DNA from: Anaerolineaceae bacterium
GTDB taxonomy: Bacteria; Chloroflexota; Anaerolineae; Aggregatilineales; Phototrophicaceae
DNA: 64,000 nt
Assembly: GCA_002699585.1 (NCBI GenBank)
Contig: PABP01000014.1
Span: forward strand, 496,001 to 560,000
Direction: 5' to 3'
A program made the translations under genes and the position numbers. The notes beneath the pieces were generated by a model. It searched no databases. It worked only from the letters and a program-made list of their open reading frames with translations, and was not told where the DNA came from. Of the stretch, positions 53,831 through 63,158 are shown in pieces; the stretch's first letter is position 1, and each line of letters opens with the position of its first letter.

Positions 53831-56218
53831 ATGCCTGATCTGAAGCAGCGAATTGATAGCCTGCGCGAACGCTTGAGCTTTGCATCACCCGACCAGATGG
53901 CCGATATTGAGCGCGACGCGCGTGACTTGCTGGCAGACGCCAAGAACACGGAATACGAAGCCGAGGTTCAGGCGCTGTTTAACCAGCTTGCACAGTCAAA
54001 TAACCCCGATAGCCAGGAAATTGGTGATTCCCCGGCGCTGCGTGGCTTGCTGCGGCGCGCGCGTATCCGCATTGAGATGGCTGGCGACCAGGAAGACATC
54101 GACGAAGCGCTGGATATCCTGGGCGAAGCCCTGAGCATGTCGCCTAACAATCCTGAAGTCATCAACATGATGGAGCAAGCTGGCCAGAAGAACGCCCATG
54201 CCAGCCGCCGCGTCAACGATATGTTCAAGCGTTATGGTGTAAATCGCACCATGCCGTCACCGACCAATGTCGCTCGTCCGCGCGCCACATCGACCGATGA
54301 GGTGCCACAGCCAGCGGTCCCTGGTGAGCAGTCGCCAACGCCCAGCCCGAGCGCCAACTACAACGATGATGGTGACGAACTGTTAACACAGCTCAGCGAA
54401 ACCTACTACGCGGGTGATTATCAGCAAACCATCGACATCGCCAACCGTATTCTCAATGGCGATCCAGGGAACGTTTCTGCACAGGAATATCGCCAAAAAG
54501 CGGAAGACAATCTGATTCGGGGTATCGTGCCCGATCATCGTATCCCGTTCGATGCCCGCGTCTCTTACAACCGTGCTAATTCACTGGTACGTGCCGGTAA
54601 TTACGACGAGGCTGCTCGCCTTTACCGTGAAGCACGCGACATCGCCGAGCAAAGCGGTATTCTCAGTTGGAAAGACGTCGAGCAAGCTCTGCTCGATATT
54701 CAAGATTTGGCCCTGGCGCGTGAACTGCTCGACGAGGGTGATCGTCTCATTCAGGCCGATAACTGGCAGGAGGCCATCCGTAAATACGAAGGCGCACTGC
54801 GGGTTGTGCCCAATGACCCATTGGCCGAGGAACGCCTCGACAATGCCCGACGCATCCAGCAAGATGCCGATCAGGTCGCTATGCGCCTCAATATGCTCAG
54901 CGGCACCATGCAAGAGCAGGTCGAGCAGTTGCAGAATGCGCGCAGCACACTGGCCCGTGCCCGTCAACTGCTGCCCAGCAGCCAACGCCTGAGCGAGTTA
55001 CAGCGCCAGATCGAAGCCAAACTCAGTGGTGTCAAAGTCCAACTTAATGAGCAGGCGCAGGCGTTACTCAGCCGCGCGCGCAATACGTCTTCGATTGACG
55101 ACCGCATCTCGTTGAACAACGATGCCATCCGTCTGATGGAATTTGCCGTCGAACTTGACCCGAACGACACATCTGCGTCCGATATGCTGTTACAGGCGCG
55201 TACCTCGTCCGGGGAATTTACAAAGGCGCGTCAAGTCATCAAACGCGCCCAGACGCTCATCTCCCAGAATTACGATTCGGAGCTGTCACAGGCCCGTACC
55301 ATGCTGGCTAGCCTGACTGATGGTGTACAGGATGAGCAGTATCGTCTGGTTGTCAATGACCTGTTCAATCGCTATATCGAGCGCGTCAGCGCTGCTTTGC
55401 AGGAGGGCAACGCCAACGAAGCGCGCGCCTGGTTGGACCAACTGCGTGAAGAACCTTTCCGCATTCTGGGCCGCCGCAGCGACATCTTCCGACTGGAAAA
55501 TGAGCTAAAGGGCCGCCGCAACCGCTTTAGGATGATCCTGGTTGGCATTGCTGGCATTATTATTGTGGCGCTAGGCATTGCGGCGATGGCTACCCGGCCC
55601 CAATGGGAAGCTGCCCTGTTCCCATCAGCCACGCCGACCGATCGGCCCACGCTGACGCCCTCGGTGACCTTTACGCCCAGTGCGTCACCCACAGCCAGTG
55701 ATACGCCGCTGCCCAGTTCCACGCCGACGCCCACGCTGACCGCCACGCCGACCTTCACCGCCACCTGGACCTGGACGCCATCGCCAACCTGGACGCCGTC
55801 TTATACGCCGACGGCAACCCTGACGCCGACCCATACCCATACACCGACGCCGACGCCGACTTCAACCAACACGCCGACGCCGACCAACACGCCGACTTCG
55901 ACGCATACGCCGACCATCACGCTGACGCCCAGCCTGACCACAACGCCTCCGGCCCTGTGCCAGGTATATGTCTCGCGGGAAAGTGGCATCAACTTGCGCG
56001 AAGAACCGACCACAACCTCGGCCCGTATTCGCCTACTGCCACAAAGTAGTGTGCTGGAAGTCATCCAGATTCAGCCGCAATCCGGCCTGGCCAACCCGGT
56101 GCTATGGTACGAAGTTCGCACCCAGTTGATCGACAATCAGGTCTTTGTCGGCTGGGTCCGTGAGGATACAGTCGAGTTCCTGACCGACTGCGGCCCGCTG
56201 CCCGGTCAAGATAACTAA
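53831..56218 (+). CDS. Coiled/TPR-rich protein with TM, TP-rich spacer and SH3-like end
   Basis: 795 residues. Residues 1-560 are helical repeats (EALDILGEALSMSPNNPEVINMMEQ, EAIRKYEGALRVVPNDPLAEERLDNA in parts) resembling TPRs and coiled coils, all cytosolic. A membrane helix follows (about 577-597, ILVGIAGIIIVALGIAAMA), then a Ser/Thr/Pro-rich spacer of about 120 residues outside the membrane (repeats of TPT/TNTPT) and a C-terminal bacterial SH3-like domain (SRESGINLREEPTTTSARI...GWVREDTVEFL). The SH3-like end probably binds peptidoglycan and the TPR part gathers cytosolic partners; this is inferred. ATG 53831 follows GAGGAAGAGG. Confidence 0.72.
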   Translation: MPDLKQRIDSLRERLSFASPDQMADIERDARDLLADAKNTEYEAEVQALFNQLAQSNNPDSQEIGDSPALRGLLRRARIRIEMAGDQEDIDEALDILGEALSMSPNNPEVINMMEQAGQKNAHASRRVNDMFKRYGVNRTMPSPTNVARPRATSTDEVPQPAVPGEQSPTPSPSANYNDDGDELLTQLSETYYAGDYQQTIDIANRILNGDPGNVSAQEYRQKAEDNLIRGIVPDHRIPFDARVSYNRANSLVRAGNYDEAARLYREARDIAEQSGILSWKDVEQALLDIQDLALARELLDEGDRLIQADNWQEAIRKYEGALRVVPNDPLAEERLDNARRIQQDADQVAMRLNMLSGTMQEQVEQLQNARSTLARARQLLPSSQRLSELQRQIEAKLSGVKVQLNEQAQALLSRARNTSSIDDRISLNNDAIRLMEFAVELDPNDTSASDMLLQARTSSGEFTKARQVIKRAQTLISQNYDSELSQARTMLASLTDGVQDEQYRLVVNDLFNRYIERVSAALQEGNANEARAWLDQLREEPFRILGRRSDIFRLENELKGRRNRFRMILVGIAGIIIVALGIAAMATRPQWEAALFPSATPTDRPTLTPSVTFTPSASPTASDTPLPSSTPTPTLTATPTFTATWTWTPSPTWTPSYTPTATLTPTHTHTPTPTPTSTNTPTPTNTPTSTHTPTITLTPSLTTTPPALCQVYVSRESGINLREEPTTTSARIRLLPQSSVLEVIQIQPQSGLANPVLWYEVRTQLIDNQVFVGWVREDTVEFLTDCGPLPGQDN
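55620..55955. repeat. Low-complexity Thr-Pro codon repeats
   Basis: Units such as ACGCCGACG, ACCAACACG and ACGCTGACC recur throughout the spacer of the TP-rich protein. It is coding, with in-frame unit length, and prone to length change. Confidence 0.85.
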
Positions 56219-56240
56219 GCCACAACTTCAACATTAAACA

Positions 56241-56272
56241 CGTAGGGGCACTCTTATCTAGTGCCCCTATAC
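56241..56272. repeat. R1 repeat, second-hairpin-only copy
   Basis: CGTAGGGGCAC...GTGCCCCTA, the second hairpin of R1 with a changed loop. It lies between two convergent genes and could serve as a terminator. Confidence 0.6.
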
Positions 56273-56296
56273 AGCCTATTCAGATGTATTTCAGTT

Positions 56297-57403
56297 CTAC
56301 TCAAACACAATCACGCCGCGCGCAACCGTACCACTGAGCATATCAGCATACGCTTCGTTGATCTGCTCCAGAGGGTATTTTTTGCTGATGAGTTCGTCCA
56401 GCTTCAGCCGCCCTGCCTGATACATATCGAGAAAGCGGGGAAAATCGCGCTTGGGGCTGACCGACCCATAGTAGCTGCCGCGTACCGTTTTTTCCGTCCG
56501 TGTGAGGACTGCGCCCGGTAGGTTGGTTGCTGTGCCCATCGGCGATAGCCCGACCAGCGTCAACGTGCCGCCAGGGCGGGTCGCTTCCAGGCCTTCTTCC
56601 TGCAAACGCGCCAATCCGACTGATTCAAAAACATGGTCCGCACCGCGCCCGCCTGTCAATTTGCGAATGGCTGCGACGGTATGGGTATCTGACATCAGCG
56701 TGTGGGTCGCGCCAAAAGTACGTGCGATGGCCATCTTGCTTTCGTTGGTATCCACCGCGATGATCGTCGTTGCTCCGGCCAGGGCCGCTCCCTGGATCAC
56801 GTTCAGGCCGACGCCACCTGCGCCATAGACCACCACGCTCTGGCCCGGTTCTACCTGCGAGGTATATAGCGCCGCGCCGACGCCTGTCGCGACCGCGCAG
56901 CCCACCAGCGCCGCCACATCCAGCGGAATATCTTTCTTGATGACCACACAGCTTTGTTCCGGCACCGTGACGTACTCACCAAACGTGCCCAGGCCGCAGT
57001 AGTGATAGACCGGCTCGCCTTGCCAGTACAGACGCGGCGTGCCATCCAGCATCACCCCGCGCCAGATTGGCTCGGTATAAGTTTCGCATAGGTTGGGCTG
57101 GCCATTTTGGCAGTAGAAGCAGGTGCCGCAGTCTGGCGTCCAACTGAGCGTGACGTGATCGCCTTCGTGTATGTGCGTCACGCCTTCGCCGACAGCCACC
57201 ACCACGCCGGCGCCTTCGTGGCCAGCGACGCATGGCATCGGGTGCTGTGTATCGCCTGTCATGATGTGCCAATCGCTGTGGCACACGCCGCTGGCGGCGA
57301 TCTTTACCTGCACTTCGCCGCGCTGTGGTGGCATCAACTCAGCTTCAACAATCTGGAAAGGGGTATTGGGGGTCGTAATCAGGGCTGCTTTAATCGTACG
57401 CAT
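56297..57403 (-). CDS. Zinc-dependent alcohol dehydrogenase
   Basis: 368 residues, medium-chain dehydrogenase. Catalytic zinc ligands in CHSDWH and GHEGAG, structural zinc cluster DCGTCFYCQNGQPNLC, NAD-binding GAGGVGLN near residue 200. The class fits NAD-dependent ADHs acting on alcohols, S-nitroso- or hydroxymethyl-thiols; the substrate is unclear. TTG 57406 and ATG 57403 are both possible starts; ATG chosen. Monocistronic. Confidence 0.9.
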   Translation of the reverse strand: MRTIKAALITTPNTPFQIVEAELMPPQRGEVQVKIAASGVCHSDWHIMTGDTQHPMPCVAGHEGAGVVVAVGEGVTHIHEGDHVTLSWTPDCGTCFYCQNGQPNLCETYTEPIWRGVMLDGTPRLYWQGEPVYHYCGLGTFGEYVTVPEQSCVVIKKDIPLDVAALVGCAVATGVGAALYTSQVEPGQSVVVYGAGGVGLNVIQGAALAGATTIIAVDTNESKMAIARTFGATHTLMSDTHTVAAIRKLTGGRGADHVFESVGLARLQEEGLEATRPGGTLTLVGLSPMGTATNLPGAVLTRTEKTVRGSYYGSVSPKRDFPRFLDMYQAGRLKLDELISKKYPLEQINEAYADMLSGTVARGVIVFE

Positions 57404-57579
57404 CAAGATTTGCCTGTCGGGTTTTGCCTATAGCTAGGCACGGATCACACACGCAAATCCTAGCATGTTTCCGGCAGGATGCACACTGATGAACGGCTTC
57501 TATTGTGAAGAATCTGACTGCGATATGTTTCAGGACGTTGCCAACAACCTGGGAACAAAAATAATATATTTGACGGACT

Positions 57580-57969
57580 TTATCCGTCTTCCGCTGCCTG
57601 GAAGCGCTCTAGCAGCGCATAAGCTTCATCCATTGACGTCACAAAATGCTGATGATGAGCCGCGCGCGGTGCCAGACGTTTACCCAGGCTCAATAGCAGC
57701 TTATGGATCATCTTTGCGCCGACGAAAATCACGATGCGCTGGTTAGGTGGCACAATCGACTCGGTCTGTGTTGCCCCACTGATGACGTTCTGCGGCACAT
57801 AATGAGTCGTTGATAGGTCAATAATAATGTCAACTGGGTGGTCGACTGTCTTTAACAATGCTGCGGATTGATGAATGATGTCGAAGTAATCGGCCATCGT
57901 CCACTCGCCGTCGATGCGTTGCATGACAATCGTTTTCTCCTCATTTGCCCATTCGACTGTCGTGGCCAT
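57580..57969 (-). CDS. STAS/SpoIIAA-like small protein (paralog 8)
   Basis: 129 residues: TTVEWANEEKTIVMQRI, WTMADYF, VDIIIDLSTTHYVP, IVIFVGAKM, FVTSMDEAYALLERF. Groups with 22138, 24327, 49202 and 49798. Monocistronic; divergent from nothing obvious. GAGGG-like ribosome binding site before the ATG. Function unknown. Confidence 0.65.
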   Translation of the reverse strand: MATTVEWANEEKTIVMQRIDGEWTMADYFDIIHQSAALLKTVDHPVDIIIDLSTTHYVPQNVISGATQTESIVPPNQRIVIFVGAKMIHKLLLSLGKRLAPRAAHHQHFVTSMDEAYALLERFQAAEDG

Positions 57970-58122
57970 TAGCTTTCCCCTCTACGTCGTAGCGATGATA
58001 CTGACTCACGCGGCTTGGCCGCCAGGTGAGTTCGCTTCGTTACGCTGTATATCGATTCGTATATTATATTCTAGAAGAGAGTCGCCGTAGTTATACATAA
58101 GAACTTGCTCATTTTTTATCAA

Positions 58123-59001
58123 TTATGACATTTGACTGACGGCAGGCAGGACTTCCTTGATGAGTCGATGGACATTTGTCAGCTTTTCTGGCTCAGGCAT
58201 ATTGAAAATGACATGCTCAATGCCAATCCCCGCCAGTTCTTCACATAGGGCAATGATTTTGTCGCTGGTATCCAGATCATCGGCATAGGCTGTCGCCAGG
58301 GATGTCTTTTCGATGTCGGCATAATTGCGCCCGACAGCATCACAGTGCTGATTAAGCACATCGAGCTTGTGCGTCAGGACGTCAATACCCGCCCGTGCAA
58401 ACAAATTACAGGCATCAGCATACTGCGCGACCATACGCAGCGTCTTTTGCTCGCCCATGCCGCCGATCATAATCGGTGGGTGTGGCTGGCTGATGGGCTG
58501 CGGATGGTTGAGAGTTTCCACAAGTTGGAAGTGCTCGCCGTTGTAAGGGCCGTTGTTGCCCTCATCCCACATCTGATGCACGATTTGCAGCGTTTCTTCT
58601 AACCACTCAAAACGCTCTGACGTGCTCGGATAGGTAAAGCCCAGGGCTTTGGCTTCGCGCTCATACCATGCTGCGCCGATGCCCAGATACGCCCGTCCGT
58701 TGGAAAGGACATCCAGCGTGCTGATGATCTTCGTCAACAGTCCTGGATTGCGATAGATGACGCCCGTTACCAGCGTGCCTAATTTGATGTTTTCTGTGAT
58801 GCCTGCAATGTAGCCCAGCGTCGTATAGGCTTCCAACATATTATTCTCAGCGGGACCGAGCAGTGGTGCGCCCAATTGGAAGAAGTGATCCATCACCCAC
58901 ATGCTGTACATGCCGCCTTCATCGACGGTCTTAGCGATCTGGGCAATGCTCCCGCGAATATCATCATAATCAAAAGAGGGTAGTTGTAACGATACGTGCA
59001 T
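58123..59001 (-). CDS. LLM-class (luciferase-like) F420/flavin oxidoreductase (2)
   Basis: 292 residues of the luciferase-like superfamily: YSMWVMDHFFQ, TENIKLGTLVTGVIYRNPG, GRAYLGIGAAWYEREAKALGF, PPIMIGGMGEQKTLRMVAQYAD. Subgroup differs from the enzyme at 18373 but shares the fold and probable cofactor. Substrate unknown. ATG 59001 follows GGGAGC. Monocistronic, divergent from pepF. Confidence 0.88.
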   Translation of the reverse strand: MHVSLQLPSFDYDDIRGSIAQIAKTVDEGGMYSMWVMDHFFQLGAPLLGPAENNMLEAYTTLGYIAGITENIKLGTLVTGVIYRNPGLLTKIISTLDVLSNGRAYLGIGAAWYEREAKALGFTYPSTSERFEWLEETLQIVHQMWDEGNNGPYNGEHFQLVETLNHPQPISQPHPPIMIGGMGEQKTLRMVAQYADACNLFARAGIDVLTHKLDVLNQHCDAVGRNYADIEKTSLATAYADDLDTSDKIIALCEELAGIGIEHVIFNMPEPEKLTNVHRLIKEVLPAVSQMS

Positions 59002-59206
59002 TGTAAGCTCCCTTATCTAGCTTGCTCCCCATGAATATTGTACATGCATTTATTATGGATTCCGAATAACCTAAGTGGATTGTTATACAAACCCAGTCTC
59101 AAAAAGGTCTTCTTCATGCAGGAACTTCACAATTCAATCGTTGCAACGTCCTCGCTTTACTGATATGCTGTTGACCATTGTAAAAAATTTAAAAGGGATG
59201 CTGAAT

Positions 59207-61030
59207 ATGACCGAAGCAGCGGAAAAACGCCAGACCGGGGCCGAAGATGTCGTCTGGGATTTGAGCGTTTTTTACAGCGGGTTAGATGATCCGAAGATCA
59301 ATCAGGATTTCGAGCGTGCCCGTGAAATGGCCATCGAACTCGCCGAAAAATACCGTGGCAAAGTGGCGACCCTCAGCGCCGCCCAGATGCTGGCCGCTAA
59401 CCAGGAAATCGAAGCGATTTATGATCTGTTAGGTGGGATTGGCTCTTACGGCTCGCTGAACTTCACCGTATATTCGACCGACCCCAAGTGGGGCGCGTTC
59501 ATGCAAAAAATCCAGGAGTTCGATGCTGAAATCGAACAGATGCTGGTGTTCTTCAGCCTGGAATGGAACGCGGTCGATGACGAGACAGCCCAGGCCCTGC
59601 TGGATGATCCAGTGCTGGCTCCCTATCGTTACCATCTGGAAGCCGAACGCCGTCTGAAGCCTTACCAGCTCAGCGAACCTGAAGAGAAAATTCTCATCGG
59701 CAAAAATGTCACCGGGCGCGATGCCTTCACCCGCCTGTTCGATCAGATCATGGCCGCCCAGGAATACGACTTCGATGGCGAAAAACTGCCACAGCCGCAG
59801 TTGCTATCCAAGATAAAAGACTCGGACCGTGAGGTTCGCCGCAAAGCAGCCGATTCACTGACCGCTGGCCTGCGCGAAAAGAACATGGAGCTGACTTACA
59901 TCTTCAATGTGTTGGCCGCTGATAAGGCCACCGATGACAAGCTGCGCGGCTTCCCCACCTGGATTTCTTCGCGCAACCTGTCCAACAAAGCGCCGGATGC
60001 AGTCGTAGAAGCGCTGATTGAGGCCGTGACCAGCCGCTACGATCTGGTCGCCCGCCACTACAACATCAAGCGCGCCTTGCTCGGCTACGATGAACTATAC
60101 GACTACGACCGCTACGCCCCCCTCAACCTGAAAGAGAGCGATGCTTTCTACACCTGGGAACAGGGCAAAGGCATTGTGCTTAACGCCTTTGAGCGCTTCA
60201 GCACCACGATGGGTATGGTTGCCAGCAAGTTCTTTGAAGAAAACTGGATTCACGCCCCGGTCATGAATGGCAAGCGCGGTGGGGCCTATGCCCATCCGAC
60301 GGTGCTATCGGCGCACCCCTTCGTGTTCACCAACTACACCGGTAACTACAGCTCCGTGACCACCGTTGCCCATGAACTCGGTCACGGCATCCATATGTAC
60401 CTCAGTGGCCAGGATAACAACGTCCTGCAAAACCTGTATACGCCGCTGACGACTGCCGAGATGGCATCTGTCTTTGCCGAGATGGTGGTCTTCCAGGACT
60501 TGATGGGCCGCGAGAGCGACGAAGAAGTGCAGCTTTCCATGCTTGCGGAAAAAATCGAAGATACCTTTGCCACCGTCTTCCGCCAGGTCAGCATGAACCG
60601 CTTCGAACATGGCTTGCATACTTCCCGCCGTTCTGAGGGAGAACTGCCCAGTGAGCGCGTGTCGGAAATCTGGATGAAGACCCAGGAAGATATGTTCCAG
60701 GGTAGCGTCACCATGCGCGAGGATTATGGCCTGTGGTGGAGCTATGTACCGCACTTCCTGCATACGCCCGGTTATGTCTATGCCTATGCCTTTGGTGAGC
60801 TGCTCGTACTGGCGCTCTACAACCTGTACAAGCAGGAAGGCGCGAGCTTCGTGCCCAAGTACGAACGCCTGCTCTCCGCTGGCGATAGTGACTATCCCGA
60901 TAAGCTGCTGGCAGCGGTCGGCATCGATCTCAACGATCCCGGCTTCTGGAAGCAGGGCATTGCCGCGATTGAAGACCTCGTCAACCAGGAAGAAGAACTG
61001 GCCAAGCGGCTCTACCCGGATCGCTTCTAA
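59207..61030 (+). CDS. pepF: Oligoendopeptidase F
   Basis: 607-residue M3-family zinc metallopeptidase. The HEXXH motif is in AHELGHGIHMYLSG, with the third ligand Glu in AEMASVFAEMVVFQ. Cleaves oligopeptides in the cytosol; family length about 600. I chose ATG 59207 (AAAGGG nine bases before) over in-frame starts to 59075. A strong terminator follows. Confidence 0.93.
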   Translation: MTEAAEKRQTGAEDVVWDLSVFYSGLDDPKINQDFERAREMAIELAEKYRGKVATLSAAQMLAANQEIEAIYDLLGGIGSYGSLNFTVYSTDPKWGAFMQKIQEFDAEIEQMLVFFSLEWNAVDDETAQALLDDPVLAPYRYHLEAERRLKPYQLSEPEEKILIGKNVTGRDAFTRLFDQIMAAQEYDFDGEKLPQPQLLSKIKDSDREVRRKAADSLTAGLREKNMELTYIFNVLAADKATDDKLRGFPTWISSRNLSNKAPDAVVEALIEAVTSRYDLVARHYNIKRALLGYDELYDYDRYAPLNLKESDAFYTWEQGKGIVLNAFERFSTTMGMVASKFFEENWIHAPVMNGKRGGAYAHPTVLSAHPFVFTNYTGNYSSVTTVAHELGHGIHMYLSGQDNNVLQNLYTPLTTAEMASVFAEMVVFQDLMGRESDEEVQLSMLAEKIEDTFATVFRQVSMNRFEHGLHTSRRSEGELPSERVSEIWMKTQEDMFQGSVTMREDYGLWWSYVPHFLHTPGYVYAYAFGELLVLALYNLYKQEGASFVPKYERLLSAGDSDYPDKLLAAVGIDLNDPGFWKQGIAAIEDLVNQEEELAKRLYPDRF

Positions 61031-61054
61031 GGTCATTTTAGGACACCAAACACC

Positions 61055-61092
61055 AAAAGGCTGGGGCACTTGATGTGTGCCTCAGCCTTTTT
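61055..61092 (+). terminator. Intrinsic terminator of pepF
   Basis: AAGGCTGGGGCAC (61057-61069) and GTGCCTCAGCCTT (61077-61089) form a long stem with one G/T position, followed by TTTTT. Confidence 0.9.
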
Positions 61093-61278
61093 AATTGCCT
61101 TTAATGCGCGCTTCGTTCTTTATAACGTTTCAGGATTGGGGTTCTCATGTGGATAGGTCATATGTCAGAAAGCAAACTGTATTCGTACACAAGTAAGGTC
61201 ATTTTTGTGCGAAACCCCTAAATATTAGGTGTTATGAACATTTGTTTTATGCGACAATGGAAACATCGGTAAGGCACA

Positions 61279-61324
61279 TTGTTTGTCTGATTTGTTTGTC
61301 TGACGATGGATCCTAACCTATAAT
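61279..61324 (+). promoter_or_regulatory. Promoter and tandem repeat upstream of receiver gene 2
   Basis: Two direct copies of TTGTTTGTCTGA (61279-61290, 61292-61303) lie over the -35 region. TTGTCT (61296-61301) and TATAAT (61319-61324) are 17 bp apart. The direct repeat at one helical turn plus three could bind a dimeric activator such as an OmpR-type regulator. Confidence 0.55.
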
Positions 61325-61350
61325 GTTGGTCAGCAAACTGAGGAACCTCT

Positions 61351-61710
61351 ATGGATAAAGTCATCTTAATTGTTGAAGATGATACGGGTTTATGGTCCAT
61401 GTATCGCCATGTATTGCGCGATTGTACTTATCCACTCTTGTTTGCGCGCAGTGGTGACGAAGCCCTGACCGCCCTTGAAACCAAGCAGCCTGTATTGATC
61501 TTTCTGGATATTCGCTTGCCCATTGTCAGCGGCGAAGATATTCTGGAAAAGATCCATCAGGAGCCGCGTTTAATCAGTACGCCAGTTGTCGTGACTACCT
61601 CCATGCGTGAGGATGATATTCACATCCCTGGCTCATACTATCTACGCAAACCTATCCGTCCAGAAACGATCCGGGATTATGCTGAGCGCTTGCTGCATAT
61701 CAATGCCTAG
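61351..61710 (+). CDS. Stand-alone response-regulator receiver (orphan 2)
   Basis: 119-residue CheY-like protein: IVEDD, phospho-acceptor in FLDIRLPI, TTSMR and Lys in YLRKPI. No output domain, no kinase nearby. Its closest relative is the receiver at 62066. GAGGAAC precedes the ATG. Confidence 0.87.
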   Translation: MDKVILIVEDDTGLWSMYRHVLRDCTYPLLFARSGDEALTALETKQPVLIFLDIRLPIVSGEDILEKIHQEPRLISTPVVVTTSMREDDIHIPGSYYLRKPIRPETIRDYAERLLHINA

Positions 61711-62065
61711 CACCGCTTAGCGCGATCTTTCCCAATCCCTGAATTGATCCGTAAAAAACATGCTGAAGCTGCGTGCTCATAAGTAGTACAGCATACAGCT
61801 TCAGTAAGTATTTCCCTCAAATACTTCCCTCAAAAAGTGCCGTAATGGATTGTCATGAATGTGTGTTTTCCGTTTGTTTTAGGTTATAATAAGGCTAATC
61901 AAAACAACCTTGTAGCGGGATAGGCTCTTAAAGGGTGGGCCTTGACGAATGTTTGTACAGGTTTTCTATCTGCCGTGTTAACTGCACTGTAACAAGCAGT
62001 GGCGGAATAACCTGAGTCACAACAACATTTGCAACCACGCTACAGCCAAGGGATTTGGGGAAAAC
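61711..62065. other. Gap between receivers 2 and 3 with two hairpins
   Basis: CTGAAGCTG (61763-61771) with CAGCTTCAG (61796-61804), then AAGTATTT (61806-61813) with AAATACTT (61819-61826). Neither is followed by a strong T-run; the first may terminate receiver 2. A TATAAT at 61885-61890 could start receiver 3, giving a leader of about 170 nt. No gene. Confidence 0.5.
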
Positions 62066-62425
62066 ATGGGGAATACGATCTTAATCGTCGAAGATGACAT
62101 GGCGCTTTGGTATGTCTATAAATACGCGCTACGCCACCTGGACGCCGAATTACTTTTTGCGAAAAATGGGCAGGCTGCTTTAGAAATTCTGGATAGCAAA
62201 ACCCCCACACTCGTTATTCTAGATATGCGTTTGCCGCTCGTCAGTGGCCTGGAACTGCTAAAGCACTTCCAGCGCGTGCTGCGTCTGGCCAATACGCCCA
62301 TTATCCTGACCAGTTCCATGAAAGAATACAGCACCCTGGCGCCCAATGGTGTGTTCATTCACAAGCCCGCCAAGCCAGATGCGATTACCCGCACGGTTGA
62401 TAACGTGCTGGCCCTGACAGGTTAG
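62066..62425 (+). CDS. Stand-alone response-regulator receiver (orphan 3)
   Basis: 119 residues, paralog of 61351: IVEDD, ILDMRLPL phospho-acceptor, LTSSMK and the Lys in FIHKPA. Probably relays phosphate to a partner. GGGGAAA precedes the ATG. Confidence 0.87.
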   Translation: MGNTILIVEDDMALWYVYKYALRHLDAELLFAKNGQAALEILDSKTPTLVILDMRLPLVSGLELLKHFQRVLRLANTPIILTSSMKEYSTLAPNGVFIHKPAKPDAITRTVDNVLALTG

Positions 62426-62611
62426 CCCAGGCTGGCGTTGATCCAGACTGGCGTTTGCCCAGCGAGATAGAATAGGTACAATACGTTTTCATCAGGGTGC
62501 GTAGGGTTACTGCATGAAGATAGGCAGCGATCCTATCGTGCCGTACCTGCACATAGTTTGCAGCAATGCGCATCGGACAATCTACACATCGGACGATTAA
62601 GGAGTACCGAC

Positions 62612-62992
62612 ATGACCCAGGCGATGCCCGTAGCCGTGTTTGAAATTAAGCAGTATATGGTCATCTTCCGGCAGCTAGAGCGCCGTGACTTCAATGGCGT
62701 AGAAGCCAAAATTCGCGGTATTGTGCGTTGTACTGGCATCAAGCCCGATACCCATGACGAGTTCCGTCTGGATGTCTACTTCCTGACAGCCGACAGCCCG
62801 GTACCCGATCCAGTAGTCGATTTGGACAGCAACAGCGGCGCGATCTTTTTCCCGATTGCCGATATGCCCATCTTTGTCGATGTGCTGCGCAACGAAAAAC
62901 CCATCTACGGCCATCTGCGCGGTGATCGTCCTGAATGGACCAGCATCACCACCACCAATGAGCCGGTCGGTGTGGGGGACGAAGACGAATAA
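62612..62992 (+). CDS. Conserved small protein, unknown function
   Basis: 126 residues: AVFEIKQYMVIFRQLERRDFNG, GIKPDTHDEFRLDVYFL, AIFFPIADMPIFVDVLRNEKPIYGHL and an acidic end. Mixed alpha/beta, no recognisable motif, no Cys cluster besides one Cys. ATG 62612 follows AAGGAG. Sits between receivers 3 and 4 and may be functionally linked; no more can be said. Confidence 0.55.
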   Translation: MTQAMPVAVFEIKQYMVIFRQLERRDFNGVEAKIRGIVRCTGIKPDTHDEFRLDVYFLTADSPVPDPVVDLDSNSGAIFFPIADMPIFVDVLRNEKPIYGHLRGDRPEWTSITTTNEPVGVGDEDE

Positions 62993-63008
62993 GCTCACTA
63001 ATTACATG

Positions 63009-63052
63009 CTGGCGGGAGAAATCCCGTAGGAACCCTTAGGGTTTGTAGCGTA
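63009..63052 (+). terminator. Paired hairpins after the 126-residue protein gene
   Basis: CGGGA-GAAA-TCCCG (63013-63026) and AACCC-TTA-GGGTT (63031-63043). The second is followed by TGTAGCG rather than a T-run, so termination is uncertain. Confidence 0.4.
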
Positions 63053-63158
63053 TTTTTGCGTGTCTCATGCGTTCGTTATGCATTGCTAGCGGCACTTTCA
63101 GGCTATACTAAACGCATGTTACGTCGTTATTTAGATAGAAATAAGGCCAGGTAACATC

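Noticed and set aside
55620-55955. CRISPR-like or minisatellite array
   Set aside because: Repeats are short in-frame Thr-Pro codons inside a gene, without spacers.
60305-61069. Long antisense open frame opposite pepF
   Set aside because: Shadow of the peptidase gene; no independent features.
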